Assembly (NCBI GenBank): GCA_017435525.1
Contig: JAFSEW010000057.1
Coordinates: 20,510-84,509, forward strand
DNA: 64,000 nucleotides
Source: Oscillospiraceae bacterium
Lineage (GTDB): Bacteria; Bacillota; Clostridia; Oscillospirales; Oscillospiraceae
Direction of reading: 5' to 3'
Each line of letters opens with the position of its first letter. The first letter of the stretch is position 1. This document shows positions 27,317 through 36,045 of this stretch, in pieces. The notes beneath the pieces were generated by a model. That model ran no database searches. It was not told the DNA's origin and worked only from the letters and a program-made list of their open reading frames with translations. The translations under genes were made by a program, and so were the position numbers.

Positions 27317-28459
27317 ATGAACAGAAAATTTCGGCTGACTACAGCCCTGGATATTGACGATCTTCTGATGGAGTGCGTGCCCTACGCCATCCGTCTGGCC
27401 AATGAAAAATACAAATTCGACCCCCCGCTGACCATTTATGAGGTGGATCACTGGGGCAAGCTGGGCACCCGGGCCGATGTTATCTTCGAGTTTTACGAAG
27501 ACCCGGAATTCTACCGGAATCAGCCGGTAATCAAGGGTGCCAAGGAATTTGTGCGCAAGCTCTCCCAGATGACGGAGGTTTTCGTTTCCACTGCCACCTA
27601 TCCCCAGTTTATGAGTCTGCGGGCCCAGCGGATTATGGAAGAATTTCCGGAGATCCCCCCGGATCACATCCTCATGGGCTCCCGGAAAGATAAGATCGAT
27701 GTGGATATCCTCTTTGATGACGGGATGCACAATGTGTCCCGGTCCAATGCGGCGTATCCCATTTTGATGCGCCGCCCCTGGAATCAGGATGCCACCGGTA
27801 TTCTGGCGGTAAACACCTACGAGGAATTTCTGAAGCTGGTGGAGGTCATTGCGGAAAGCTATCACTTCACCGGCAAAAAGGCAGCGGCGGATGAGCCGGG
27901 CATCGTGGTGCTGGTAGGACCTTCCGGCAGCGGAAAGGCCCAGGTAGCCAAGTCCATGCTGCGCAAGTCCCGGAAGTTTGAAAAGCTCATCAGCTATACC
28001 ACCGATGCTACCGTGGGTTTACAGGGAGGCGAATGGTATCACTATATCTCCGTGGAAGCCTTCCGGGAGATGATCGAAAAGGGCGAGATGTTTGAATCCA
28101 CCATGTATGCGGGCCACCACTACGGTTCCTGCAAAGAGGATGTGCAGAGGATTCTGGAAAAGGGCAAGCATGTGCTTACCGTTATGGATATCTGCGGCGC
28201 CATGTCCCTGAAGACCCATTTCCCCAATGTGACCACCGTCTATGTGCGGCGGGAGAAGCGGCTGCTTCTGGAGGATCTGCTGCAAAAGCCCCTGAGCCTG
28301 GATGAGAAGGTCAGCCGCATTATGGCTCTGGAAGCGGAGCAGAAGAACGCCGATATCTGCGATTATATTGTGGATATGGAAGATCCTGCCTTGGCAGCCC
28401 GGGAAATCCTGGACGGCCTGTTTCAAAAATCCAAAAAGACTACCCCCGGCAGAAAGTAA
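27317..28459 (+). CDS. 5'(3')-deoxyribonucleotidase-like HAD domain fused to guanylate-kinase-like domain
   Basis: A 380-aa two-domain protein. Residues 1 to about 185 match the NT5C HAD-type nucleotidase family: ALDIDDLLMEC (DxD nucleophile motif at Asp12/Asp14), FVSTATYP and DILFDDGMHN. Residues about 196-375 resemble guanylate kinase: P-loop GPSGSGKA (201-208), ISYTTDATVGLQGGEWYHYIS and GKHVLTVMDICGA. The P-loop lacks the usual Ser/Thr after Lys (GKA), and the GMP-binding Arg of TTR is Asp (TTD), so kinase activity is doubtful and the domain may be a nucleotide sensor. Start at 27317 puts the HAD motif at the N-terminus. It is followed by a PHP phosphoesterase. Confidence 0.85.
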   Translation: MNRKFRLTTALDIDDLLMECVPYAIRLANEKYKFDPPLTIYEVDHWGKLGTRADVIFEFYEDPEFYRNQPVIKGAKEFVRKLSQMTEVFVSTATYPQFMSLRAQRIMEEFPEIPPDHILMGSRKDKIDVDILFDDGMHNVSRSNAAYPILMRRPWNQDATGILAVNTYEEFLKLVEVIAESYHFTGKKAAADEPGIVVLVGPSGSGKAQVAKSMLRKSRKFEKLISYTTDATVGLQGGEWYHYISVEAFREMIEKGEMFESTMYAGHHYGSCKEDVQRILEKGKHVLTVMDICGAMSLKTHFPNVTTVYVRREKRLLLEDLLQKPLSLDEKVSRIMALEAEQKNADICDYIVDMEDPALAAREILDGLFQKSKKTTPGRK

Positions 28460-28497
28460 TTCTGTCAGGGGTAGTTCCTGCGTAGAAAGGAAGAACT

Positions 28498-29334
28498 ATG
28501 GTAGATCTGCACACCCATTCCCATTGCTCCGATGGCTCTCTGACACCTGCGCAGCTGCTGCGGGCGGCGGAAAAAGCCGGTGTGACGGCGGTTGCTCTGT
28601 GTGACCACAATACCGTGGCGGGCCTGCCGGAATTCATGGCGGCTGCGGGCACTGTGGAAGCCGTGCCTGGTGTGGAATTCTCTGCAAATTATCAGGGAAA
28701 AGAGCTGCATATTCTGGCGCTGTTCCTGCCAGGGGAAAGCTGGGCTGCGGTGGATAGCCGTCTGGCGCAGCTGCATCGGGAGAAGGAAGCAAGTAACCGG
28801 GCATTGGTGGCGGCATTGCGCTGCGGCGGGTATGCCATTACCTATGAAGAAGTGACTGCCATGGCAGGTGGCGGCTGGATCAACCGGGCCCATGTAGCCC
28901 AGGTGCTTACCCGGAAGGGATATACCGGGTCGGTCCAGGAAGCTTTCCGCACATTGCTAAATAGACACGGCGGCTTCTATGTGCCGCCCAAGCTGCCGGA
29001 CGCCTTGGAAACCATTGCGTTTATCAAAGACCAGGGGGCGGTGGCAGTGTTGGCCCACCCGCTGCTGAGCCTGGACGCGGCGCAGCTGCGCACATTTTTG
29101 CCCATGGCCGGGGCTGCGGGGCTGGATGCCATAGAAACCATGTATCCGCTTTTCGATGAAGCTGCCACGCAGCTGCTGCGGGGGATGGCCTGTGAATTCG
29201 GCCTTCTGGAAAGCGGCGGCAGCGATTTTCACGGCGCTGCCAAACCGGATATCCGCATCGGTGTGGGGCGGGGAACCCTGGCTGTGCCGGATGCCGTTCT
29301 GGAACAGCTTCGTGGGAAAAGACTTAGAAAATGA
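28498..29334 (+). CDS. PHP-domain phosphoesterase
   Basis: A 278-aa metal-dependent phosphoesterase of the PHP superfamily with all metal motifs: DLHTHSHCSDGS, CDHNTVAG, GVEFSANY, LAHPLLSLDAAQ and GSDFHGA. Closest known roles are those of the TrpH/YciV type: hydrolysis of 3',5'-nucleoside bisphosphates and 5'-end trimming of short RNA. This fits the nucleotide theme of the neighbours. It has RBS AAAGGAAGA and lies 38 bp after the nucleotidase/kinase fusion; a hairpin spans that gene's stop codon (28439-28475). Confidence 0.88.
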   Translation: MVDLHTHSHCSDGSLTPAQLLRAAEKAGVTAVALCDHNTVAGLPEFMAAAGTVEAVPGVEFSANYQGKELHILALFLPGESWAAVDSRLAQLHREKEASNRALVAALRCGGYAITYEEVTAMAGGGWINRAHVAQVLTRKGYTGSVQEAFRTLLNRHGGFYVPPKLPDALETIAFIKDQGAVAVLAHPLLSLDAAQLRTFLPMAGAAGLDAIETMYPLFDEAATQLLRGMACEFGLLESGGSDFHGAAKPDIRIGVGRGTLAVPDAVLEQLRGKRLRK

Positions 29335-29422
29335 CGGAAAAAACAAAAAAGCAGTAGCGCTTTTCTTTAGGGTGTGATATACTATTCTATGGTAAAATGG
29401 CGTAGTGAGGGGTTATGCAATT

Positions 29423-30184
29423 ATGGTTGTAGATTTACAAAAAGCAAACTTCTGGAAGCGTGTGGCGGCCTGGCTGTTTGACGGTATTTTGCTGTGTGTT
29501 CTGGCTGTGGGCTGCGGCACACTGCTGGCAGAAGTGCTGCACTATGATACCCATGCGGAGAACCTGCAGGCGGCTTATGACAAGTACGAGGCCCAGTACG
29601 GCGTTGTGTTTGAAATGACAGCGGAAGAATATGCTGCGATGTCGGAAGAAGCGCAGAAAAATTATGATGCTGCCTACGGCGCTTTGCTGACTGATCAGAT
29701 GGCGGTAACTGCTTATAATAAGGTAATGAACCAGTCGCTGATGATCATTACCTTCAGCATTCTGGCAGCCATTCTGGTGCTGGAATTCGCCGTTCCTCTC
29801 TGGATCGGCAACGGCCAGACACTGGGCAAGAAAATATTTGCCCTGGGCCTGATCCGTACCGACAGTGTGCGGGTCAACAGTATGCAGCTGTTTGCCCGGG
29901 CGGTGCTGGGCAAGTTCACTGTGGAAACCATGATCCCGGTGTATATTATGATTATGGTATTCTTCGGCAATATGGGCATCGCCGGTACCATGGCGCTGAT
30001 GGCCATAGGGGTGATCCAGCTGATCCTGCTGATCGTTACCCGAAACAATTCTCAGATCCACGATCTGGTGGCGGGTACGGTTGTGGTGGATATTGCCAGC
30101 CAGACAATTTTCCGGGATACGGACGAACTGATCGCATATACAAAGCGGATTCATGCTGAGCGGGCTGCCCAGCAGCCGTACTGA
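29423..30184 (+). CDS. RDD-family membrane protein
   Basis: A 253-aa membrane protein. ATG at 29423 follows GAGGGG. It starts with the RDD signature area ANFWKRVAAWLFDGILLC, then an extracytoplasmic-sized insert rich in Glu/Ala (EMTAEEYAAMSEEAQKN), then a span FSILAAILVLEFAVPLWI and the typical GQTLGKKIFALGLIRTDS motif, and ends with IHDLVAGTVVVD. RDD proteins have been linked to transport or ion exchange, but their function is mostly unknown. It lies 58 bp before the ATPase of the second ABC importer. Confidence 0.85.
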   Translation: MVVDLQKANFWKRVAAWLFDGILLCVLAVGCGTLLAEVLHYDTHAENLQAAYDKYEAQYGVVFEMTAEEYAAMSEEAQKNYDAAYGALLTDQMAVTAYNKVMNQSLMIITFSILAAILVLEFAVPLWIGNGQTLGKKIFALGLIRTDSVRVNSMQLFARAVLGKFTVETMIPVYIMIMVFFGNMGIAGTMALMAIGVIQLILLIVTRNNSQIHDLVAGTVVVDIASQTIFRDTDELIAYTKRIHAERAAQQPY

Positions 30185-30242
30185 CTGTGCGGACTCCGCT
30201 TTCAGATATAGCGCACAATTAAAGAGATTGGAAGGACATAGT

Positions 30243-31346
30243 ATGAAAGTTGTATTGCAGAATCTGACGAAGATTTTCCCCAGCCGGGACAAAAAGGCCG
30301 GCAAAGAGGTAGTTGCTGTCAACGACTTCACATTTGAGATCCCCGACGGTAAGCTCATCGGCCTGCTGGGCCCCTCCGGCTGCGGCAAGTCTACCACGCT
30401 ATACATGATCAGCGGCCTGCAGAAGCCCACCTCCGGCAAGATCTTCTTCGGTGATGACGATGTCACCGAACTGTCCACCGAAAACAGAGGCATCGGTCTG
30501 GTGTTCCAGAACTATGCCCTGTATCCCCACATGACCGTGAAGCAGAATATTATGTTCCCCCTGCAGAACCTGAAGGGTGCTGACAGAATGGCCAAGGAGC
30601 AGATGCTGGAGCGGGCTGAGGAAGCTGCCAGACTGGTGCAGATCGACGAACTGATGGAGCGCAAGCCCAGCGAACTGTCCGGCGGTCAGCAGCAGCGTGT
30701 GGCCATTGCCCGGGCGCTGGTGAAGATGCCCCGTGTTCTGCTGCTGGACGAGCCGCTGTCCAATCTGGATGCCCGCCTGCGTCTGCAGACCCGTGAAGAG
30801 ATCCGCCGTATCCAGCGGGAGACCGGCATCACTACCGTGTTCGTGACCCACGACCAGGAAGAGGCCATGTCCATTTCCGATCTGATCGTGGTGATGAAGC
30901 TGGGTGTGGTGCAGCAGATCGGCAAGCCCCAGGAGGTCTATGACAATCCCACCAACCTGTTTGTGGCCAAGTTCCTGGGTACGCCCCCCATCAATGTGCT
31001 GGAAGGCACTGTCCGGGGCGGCAAGCTGATGCTGGGTGAAGATGCCGTGCTGGATGTGGCAGGTGTTGCCGATCAGGATGTCTATGTGGGCATCCGTCCT
31101 GAGGGATTTGAACTGGCTGAAAACGGTGTCCTGGCCTGCAAGCTGAATAATGTGGAAGTTATGGGCCGGGATGTCAGCGTGGTCTGCACCAACGCCGCTT
31201 CCAGCAACCCCGTGATCCGTGCCATCATCAATGCCGATAACAAGGTGGATCTGTCTGTGGCAGAGGTTCGCTTCAACCTGAAGCCGCACAAGGTGTTCCT
31301 GTTCAACAAGGAAACCGAAGAGCGCATCCGCTATGAGGTGAAGTAA
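30243..31346 (+). CDS. ABC transporter ATPase, MsmX/UgpC type (second copy)
   Basis: Nucleotide-binding subunit, 367 aa, starting at ATG 30243 after GGAAGGA. Walker A GPSGCGKST, QNYALYPH, LSGGQQQR, LLLDEPLSNLD and THDQEEAMSISD are intact, with a MalK-type C-terminal domain (VGIRPEGFEL). Unlike the first operon, the ATPase gene is placed first, ahead of its permeases (next start only 2 bp after the stop), which suggests it is dedicated to this importer. Confidence 0.92.
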   Translation: MKVVLQNLTKIFPSRDKKAGKEVVAVNDFTFEIPDGKLIGLLGPSGCGKSTTLYMISGLQKPTSGKIFFGDDDVTELSTENRGIGLVFQNYALYPHMTVKQNIMFPLQNLKGADRMAKEQMLERAEEAARLVQIDELMERKPSELSGGQQQRVAIARALVKMPRVLLLDEPLSNLDARLRLQTREEIRRIQRETGITTVFVTHDQEEAMSISDLIVVMKLGVVQQIGKPQEVYDNPTNLFVAKFLGTPPINVLEGTVRGGKLMLGEDAVLDVAGVADQDVYVGIRPEGFELAENGVLACKLNNVEVMGRDVSVVCTNAASSNPVIRAIINADNKVDLSVAEVRFNLKPHKVFLFNKETEERIRYEVK

Positions 31347-31347
31347 T

Positions 31348-32292
31348 ATGGTCGAGAGCAAACAGCAATGGAAGGCCTGGCTGTACCTGTCTCCGGCAAT
31401 TGTGCTGCTGCTGGTATTTACGGTCTATCCTATTTTCAATACTGTCCGCATGGCGTTCCTGGAGAACTACAGCGGATTGAAAGCTGCCGCCGGCCAGACC
31501 TTTGAATTTGGCCTGGGCAACTTTATCAAGGTCATGGAGTATAAGCGCTTCCTGCAGTGTTTGAAGAACACCGTGCTGCTGTGTGTGCTGACGGTGCCTA
31601 TCTCCACGCTGCTGGCGCTGCTGATCGCGGTGGCCCTGAACTCCATCAAGTGGCTGCAGAAGGGCCTACAGACCATCTTCTTCCTGCCCTATGTGACCAA
31701 TTCCATCGCCATTGGCATGGTGTTTGCTGCCATGTTCAATATCGTCGGCGCTTTCTACGGCACTGAGAACGAGCTGATTGTCACCGCCGGTATTATCAAC
31801 AATGTGATTGAATTCTTCGGAGGCAAGCCCGTCAACTGGATCAACTACGGCTCCACCTATGAGATGAACATGTTCGTCATGGTGGTGTATATCGTGTGGA
31901 ACGCCCTGCCCTTTAAGATCCTGGTGCTGCTGGGCGGCCTGCAGAGCATCAACAAGCAGTATTATGATGCCGCCAAGGTGGACAGCACCCCCCGCTCCCG
32001 TGTCTTTACCCGGATCACCGTGCCGCTGCTTTCCCCCATGCTGGCCTATGTGATTATCACCGGTTTCATCGGCGGCTTCAAGGAATATACATCCATTGTA
32101 GGTATCTTCGGCGAGAAGATGGGCCCCCCGGACGACAGCGGTCGCCTGAACACCATGGTTGGCTTCATCTATGACGCACTGGAGACCAACAGCCAGGGCC
32201 GTGCCTCCGCTGCCGCCCTGATTCTCTTCGGCATTATTCTTGCGGTCACGGTGTTCAATAACCGTGTCATCAAGAAACATACCCACTACTAA
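31348..32292 (+). CDS. CUT1 ABC transporter permease (UgpA/MalF type)
   Basis: A 314-aa permease of normal CUT1 length, starting WKAWLYLSPAIVLLLVFTVYP. The EAA-type loop reads YDAAKVDSTPRSRVFTRITVP. It shares an operon with the ATPase before and the partner permease 15 bp after. Its substrate is not known; the nuclease genes downstream suggest a phosphorylated sugar, nucleoside or nucleotide (inference: relatives include the glycerol-3-phosphate importer UgpAE). Confidence 0.9.
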   Translation: MVESKQQWKAWLYLSPAIVLLLVFTVYPIFNTVRMAFLENYSGLKAAAGQTFEFGLGNFIKVMEYKRFLQCLKNTVLLCVLTVPISTLLALLIAVALNSIKWLQKGLQTIFFLPYVTNSIAIGMVFAAMFNIVGAFYGTENELIVTAGIINNVIEFFGGKPVNWINYGSTYEMNMFVMVVYIVWNALPFKILVLLGGLQSINKQYYDAAKVDSTPRSRVFTRITVPLLSPMLAYVIITGFIGGFKEYTSIVGIFGEKMGPPDDSGRLNTMVGFIYDALETNSQGRASAAALILFGIILAVTVFNNRVIKKHTHY

Positions 32293-32307
32293 GGAAGGAG
32301 ACCGCTT

Positions 32308-33198
32308 ATGTCCAACCGTGATAAAGTGATGCACGAAATGAACATTCAGAAGGTCTCCGCCGTGCAGAAAGTGGTTATGACCTTTGTAAAGGTGGTTACC
32401 TACGCTTTCCTGCTGGTTATGGCACTGATTGTGCTGTTCCCCTTCTACTGGATGATCATCTCCTCCCTGAAAACCCTGGAGGAATACCGCCTCAGTGTGC
32501 CCACCTTCTGGCCTAAGGTAGTTATGGTGAGCAACTATGCCGAGGCTTTCACCACCGCAAGCCTGGGACGGCTGTTCTACAACACCATGATCGTGGGCGT
32601 GGTTTCCACGCTGCTGTCTCTGGTGATTACCGTCCTGTCCGCCTTTGCCTTTGCCCGCCTGGAGTTCAAGGGCAGAGATACGCTGTTTACCCTGCTGCTG
32701 GCTACCATGATGATCCCCGGCGAGCTCTTCACCATTACCAACTACGCCACCGTTACCCAGCTGGGCTGGATGAACAGCTTCAAGGTTCTGATTATCCCCT
32801 TCCTGGTCAGCGTGTTCTACATCTACCTGCTGCGCCAGAACTTTTTGCAGATTCCCAACGAGCTGTATCTGGCTGCCAAGGTGGACGGCACTTCCGATTT
32901 GAAGTACCTGTGGAAGGTTATGGTGCCGCTGGCACTGCCCACCCTGATTTCCATTACCATCCTGAAAATGATGGGCGCATGGAACTCCTATATCTGGCCC
33001 CGTCTGGTTGCCAACGATGAAGCCCACCGCATGATTACCAACGGTCTGCGCAACGCCTTCACCGAAACCACCGGCGATGTCAACTATCCTGTGCAGATGG
33101 CGGCAGTTGCCGTTGTCTCCGCCCCGCTGTTCCTGGTCTTTGTATTCCTGCGCAAGTATATCATGGCAGGCGTCAGCCGCAGCGGTATCAAGGGTTAA
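32308..33198 (+). CDS. CUT1 ABC transporter permease (UgpE/MalG type)
   Basis: Second permease, 296 aa, with RBS AAGGAGA. It has six spans, beginning FVKVVTYAFLLVMALIVLFPFYWM. The ATPase-contact loop is YLAAKVDGTSDLKYLWKVMVP. It ends 61 bp before the binding-protein gene, with a small hairpin (33200-33216) in between. Confidence 0.9.
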   Translation: MSNRDKVMHEMNIQKVSAVQKVVMTFVKVVTYAFLLVMALIVLFPFYWMIISSLKTLEEYRLSVPTFWPKVVMVSNYAEAFTTASLGRLFYNTMIVGVVSTLLSLVITVLSAFAFARLEFKGRDTLFTLLLATMMIPGELFTITNYATVTQLGWMNSFKVLIIPFLVSVFYIYLLRQNFLQIPNELYLAAKVDGTSDLKYLWKVMVPLALPTLISITILKMMGAWNSYIWPRLVANDEAHRMITNGLRNAFTETTGDVNYPVQMAAVAVVSAPLFLVFVFLRKYIMAGVSRSGIKG

Positions 33199-33199
33199 T

Positions 33200-33216
33200 A
33201 GACGGCTTTCCCGTCT
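33200..33216 (+). promoter_or_regulatory. Intercistronic hairpin before the binding-protein gene
   Basis: Stem AGACGG / CCGTCT with loop CTTTC between permease and binding protein. No T-run follows. It may be a processing or stabilising site that raises binding-protein levels. Confidence 0.4.
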
Positions 33217-33259
33217 GTAACATAAAAAACACCATACACATGAAAGGAAAAGAAAAACT

Positions 33260-34723
33260 ATGAGAAGAAGCATTGCATTCCTGCTGGCTTTGGTTCTGAT
33301 GTTCTCTGTGCTGACTGCCTGCGGCAACACCGCAAAGCAGCCCTCCAACGAGACCCAGGCTCCCACCCAGGCCGGTGAGGAAGTCCAGAACACTCCCGTG
33401 GGCAACTTCATCGTGCCCGAGGGCGGCTACGACGGCAGCGCTGTGGAAATCGTGTTCTACAACACCATGGGTGCAAACCTGTCCGCTGTGCTGGAGAAGT
33501 ACATTGTGGAGTTCAACAAGCTGTACCCCAACATTACCGTTGTTTCCACCAACGTGGGCAACTACGATGACTGCCGCGACCAGATCTCCACCGAGATCAC
33601 CGTTGGCAACCAGCCCAACATTGCTTACTGCTACCCCGACCATGTTGCCCTTTACAACCTGGCTAAGGCTGTTACCACTCTGGACAACCTGATCGGCAGC
33701 GAGATCGAAGTGGCACACGCTGACGGCACCACCGAGCTGCTGGGCCTGACCGCTGAGCAGATCGCCGACTTCATCCCCGGCTACTACAACGAGGGCAAGC
33801 AGTTCGGCGACGGCCTGATGTATACCATGCCTCTGTCCAAGTCCACCGAGGTTCTGTACTACAACAAGACCTTCTTTGATGCCAACGGTCTGACCGTTCC
33901 CACCACCTGGGACGAGGTTGAGGCTGTCTGCGCTCAGATCAAGGCCATTGATCCCCAGTCCATCCCCCTGGGCTACGACTCCGAGTCCAACTGGTTCATC
34001 ACCATGTGTGAGCAGTACGGCTCCCCCTACACCAGCGCTGAAGGCGACCACTTCCTGTTCGACAACGAGCAGAACCATGCCTTCGTCAAGAAGTTCAACG
34101 AGTGGTACCAGAAGGGCTACCTGACCACCCAGACCCTGTACGGTGCTTACACCTCCGGCCTGTTCACCTCCACCACCGAGGTTAAGAGCTACATGTCCAT
34201 CGGCTCCTCCGCCGGCGCTACCTATCAGCGTCCCGCTGCCAATGCTGACGGCTCCTACCCCTTCGAAGTGGGCATCGCTACCATTCCTCAGGTCAGCGCT
34301 GACAATGCCAAGGTAATCTCCCAGGGCCCCAGCCTGTGCATCTTCCAGAAGAGCAATCCTCAGGAAGTCATCGCTTCCTGGCTGTTCGTCAAGTTCCTGA
34401 CCACCAACGTCAATTTCCAGGCTGAGTTCGGTATGGCTTCCGGCTATGTTCCCGTGCTGAAGTCCGTCTCCGACAACGAGGCTTATGCCGGCTTCATTGC
34501 CAATGCTGACGGCGGCGACTTCATTTCCGCTCTGTCCGCTAAGGTCTGTCTGGCTCAGGCTGACGCTTACTACACCTCTCCCGCCTTCAACGGCTCCTCC
34601 GAGGCCCGTGACCAGGTTGGCGCTCTGCTGACCAAGTGCCTGGCCCTGACCGGCGGCGACATCGACGCTCAGATCGCTGACGCTTTCGAGTTCGCTGTGG
34701 AAGAGTGCGAGTACAATAGCTAA
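33260..34723 (+). CDS. ABC transporter solute-binding lipoprotein
   Basis: A 487-aa CUT1 binding protein. Signal peptide with lipobox VLTAC, a short Thr/Glu/Ala spacer, then the binding domain (VEIVFYNTMGANLSAVLEKY, later LPLSK-like TMPLSKSTEVLYYNKTFFD). Codon use is strongly biased (GCT, GTT, GGC, AAC), indicating high expression. Its stop overlaps the start of the nuclease lipoprotein gene in TAATG, so importer and nuclease are translated together. Ligand unknown. Confidence 0.9.
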   Translation: MRRSIAFLLALVLMFSVLTACGNTAKQPSNETQAPTQAGEEVQNTPVGNFIVPEGGYDGSAVEIVFYNTMGANLSAVLEKYIVEFNKLYPNITVVSTNVGNYDDCRDQISTEITVGNQPNIAYCYPDHVALYNLAKAVTTLDNLIGSEIEVAHADGTTELLGLTAEQIADFIPGYYNEGKQFGDGLMYTMPLSKSTEVLYYNKTFFDANGLTVPTTWDEVEAVCAQIKAIDPQSIPLGYDSESNWFITMCEQYGSPYTSAEGDHFLFDNEQNHAFVKKFNEWYQKGYLTTQTLYGAYTSGLFTSTTEVKSYMSIGSSAGATYQRPAANADGSYPFEVGIATIPQVSADNAKVISQGPSLCIFQKSNPQEVIASWLFVKFLTTNVNFQAEFGMASGYVPVLKSVSDNEAYAGFIANADGGDFISALSAKVCLAQADAYYTSPAFNGSSEARDQVGALLTKCLALTGGDIDAQIADAFEFAVEECEYNS

Positions 34724-36030
34724 TGAAAGCTTTTTGTAAGCTTTTCCCCTTATTTTTGATCTGCCTTCTTCTCGCCGCCTGTGGGAGCGAACCCGCTCCC
34801 ACAGCGCCTGAGACGACGGCAGAGCCCACTACCGTTGCAACGGAGCCTGCTTTGGAAATCCTGGACTGGGCGGATGATATCCAGCCCTCCGGAGATACCC
34901 TCCGGGAGGCGGTGAGCGTCAAGTCTTTCATTGACGGTGACACCGTCCACTTCTTTGTTCCCCAGAATGTGAACTCCGAGGGTGTGCTGAAGGCCAGATT
35001 TATGGCTGTGAACACCCCGGAATCCACCGGTAAGATCGAGGAATACGGCAAAGCCGCCTCCAACTTTACCCGGGAGCGGCTGGAAAATGCCGCTGAGATT
35101 CTGGTGGAGTCGGAAGACGGAAACTGGAACGCCGATTCCACCGGCGACCGGTTCCTGGTTTGGATCTGGTATAAAAATACCGGCTCTGACACCTGGCGGA
35201 ATCTGAATGTGGAGCTTTTGCAGGAGGGTCTGGCCTATGCCAATTCCTCCGCCAACAACCGCTACGGCGATACCTGCATGGGTGCCGTCCAGCAGGCCAA
35301 GGCAGCAAAGGTCAAGATCTATTCCAATCAGCCGGACCCCGATTACTACTACGGCGAAGCCGTGGAGCTGACCCTGCGGGAGCTTCGCTCCAACATCGAA
35401 AGCTATAACGGTATGAAGGTGGCCTTTAACGGCACCGTTACCACCAATTCCGGCACTCAGGGCATCTATGTGGAAGACTATGACCCGGAAACCGACCGGT
35501 ATTACGGCATCTATGTCTACTACGGCCACGGCCTCAACGGAATGGGCCTGAATGCCATCAAGGTGGGAAACCTGACCCGCATTGTAGGTTCCGTCCAGTT
35601 CTATGAGGCAGGCGGCACCTGGCAGGTCTCTGACCTGAGCTATGACATGATGAACCCCCAGAGCCCCAGCAATCTGCTGAAGCTTTCTGAGGGACACACC
35701 GCTGCCTATGTGCCCGTTACGGCCGAAGCCATTGCTTCCGACTGGGCGCAGCTGGCCCTGGGCACCACCGTGGAACTGGCTGGCATTACCGTTGTGGATG
35801 CCTACACCACCGAAAACGGCGGTTCCTCCGATGGCGCCATCACCCTCACCTGTGTGCAGGAAGATGTGACCGTTACCGTGCGCACCATCCCTATGCGTGA
35901 CAGCGAGGGAAATCCCATTACCCAGGAGGCGTTCCTGGGCAAGACCATTGATGTTCGTGGCGTTGTCGATTATTTCGACGGCGCTTACCAGATCAAGGTA
36001 TTTACTCCTGATAACATTACTATCAACTAA
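34723..36030 (+). CDS. Secreted staphylococcal-nuclease-like lipoprotein with OB domain
   Basis: A 435-aa surface nuclease. Lipobox LLLAAC after the signal peptide. The SNase domain spans about residues 60-200: FIDGDTV, KARFMAVNTPES, EYGKAASNF and DRFLVWIWYKN, NVELLQEGLAY. The catalytic Arg and Glu of RFMAVNTPE and the later Arg in DRFLVW are kept, but the calcium ligand Asp of the usual VDTPE is Asn. The C-terminal half (from about 215) is an OB-fold-like nucleic-acid-binding region (MKVAFNGTVTTNSGTQGIYVED). It overlaps the binding-protein stop (TAATG), tying extracellular nucleic-acid cutting to the importer. Confidence 0.85.
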   Translation: MKAFCKLFPLFLICLLLAACGSEPAPTAPETTAEPTTVATEPALEILDWADDIQPSGDTLREAVSVKSFIDGDTVHFFVPQNVNSEGVLKARFMAVNTPESTGKIEEYGKAASNFTRERLENAAEILVESEDGNWNADSTGDRFLVWIWYKNTGSDTWRNLNVELLQEGLAYANSSANNRYGDTCMGAVQQAKAAKVKIYSNQPDPDYYYGEAVELTLRELRSNIESYNGMKVAFNGTVTTNSGTQGIYVEDYDPETDRYYGIYVYYGHGLNGMGLNAIKVGNLTRIVGSVQFYEAGGTWQVSDLSYDMMNPQSPSNLLKLSEGHTAAYVPVTAEAIASDWAQLALGTTVELAGITVVDAYTTENGGSSDGAITLTCVQEDVTVTVRTIPMRDSEGNPITQEAFLGKTIDVRGVVDYFDGAYQIKVFTPDNITIN

Positions 36031-36045
36031 AAAAGGAGCCAAATC

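Noticed and set aside
31666-33411. Minus-strand open frame of 581 aa opposite the permeases
   Set aside because: Low-complexity His/Gly/Gln composition and complete overlap with two real permease genes.
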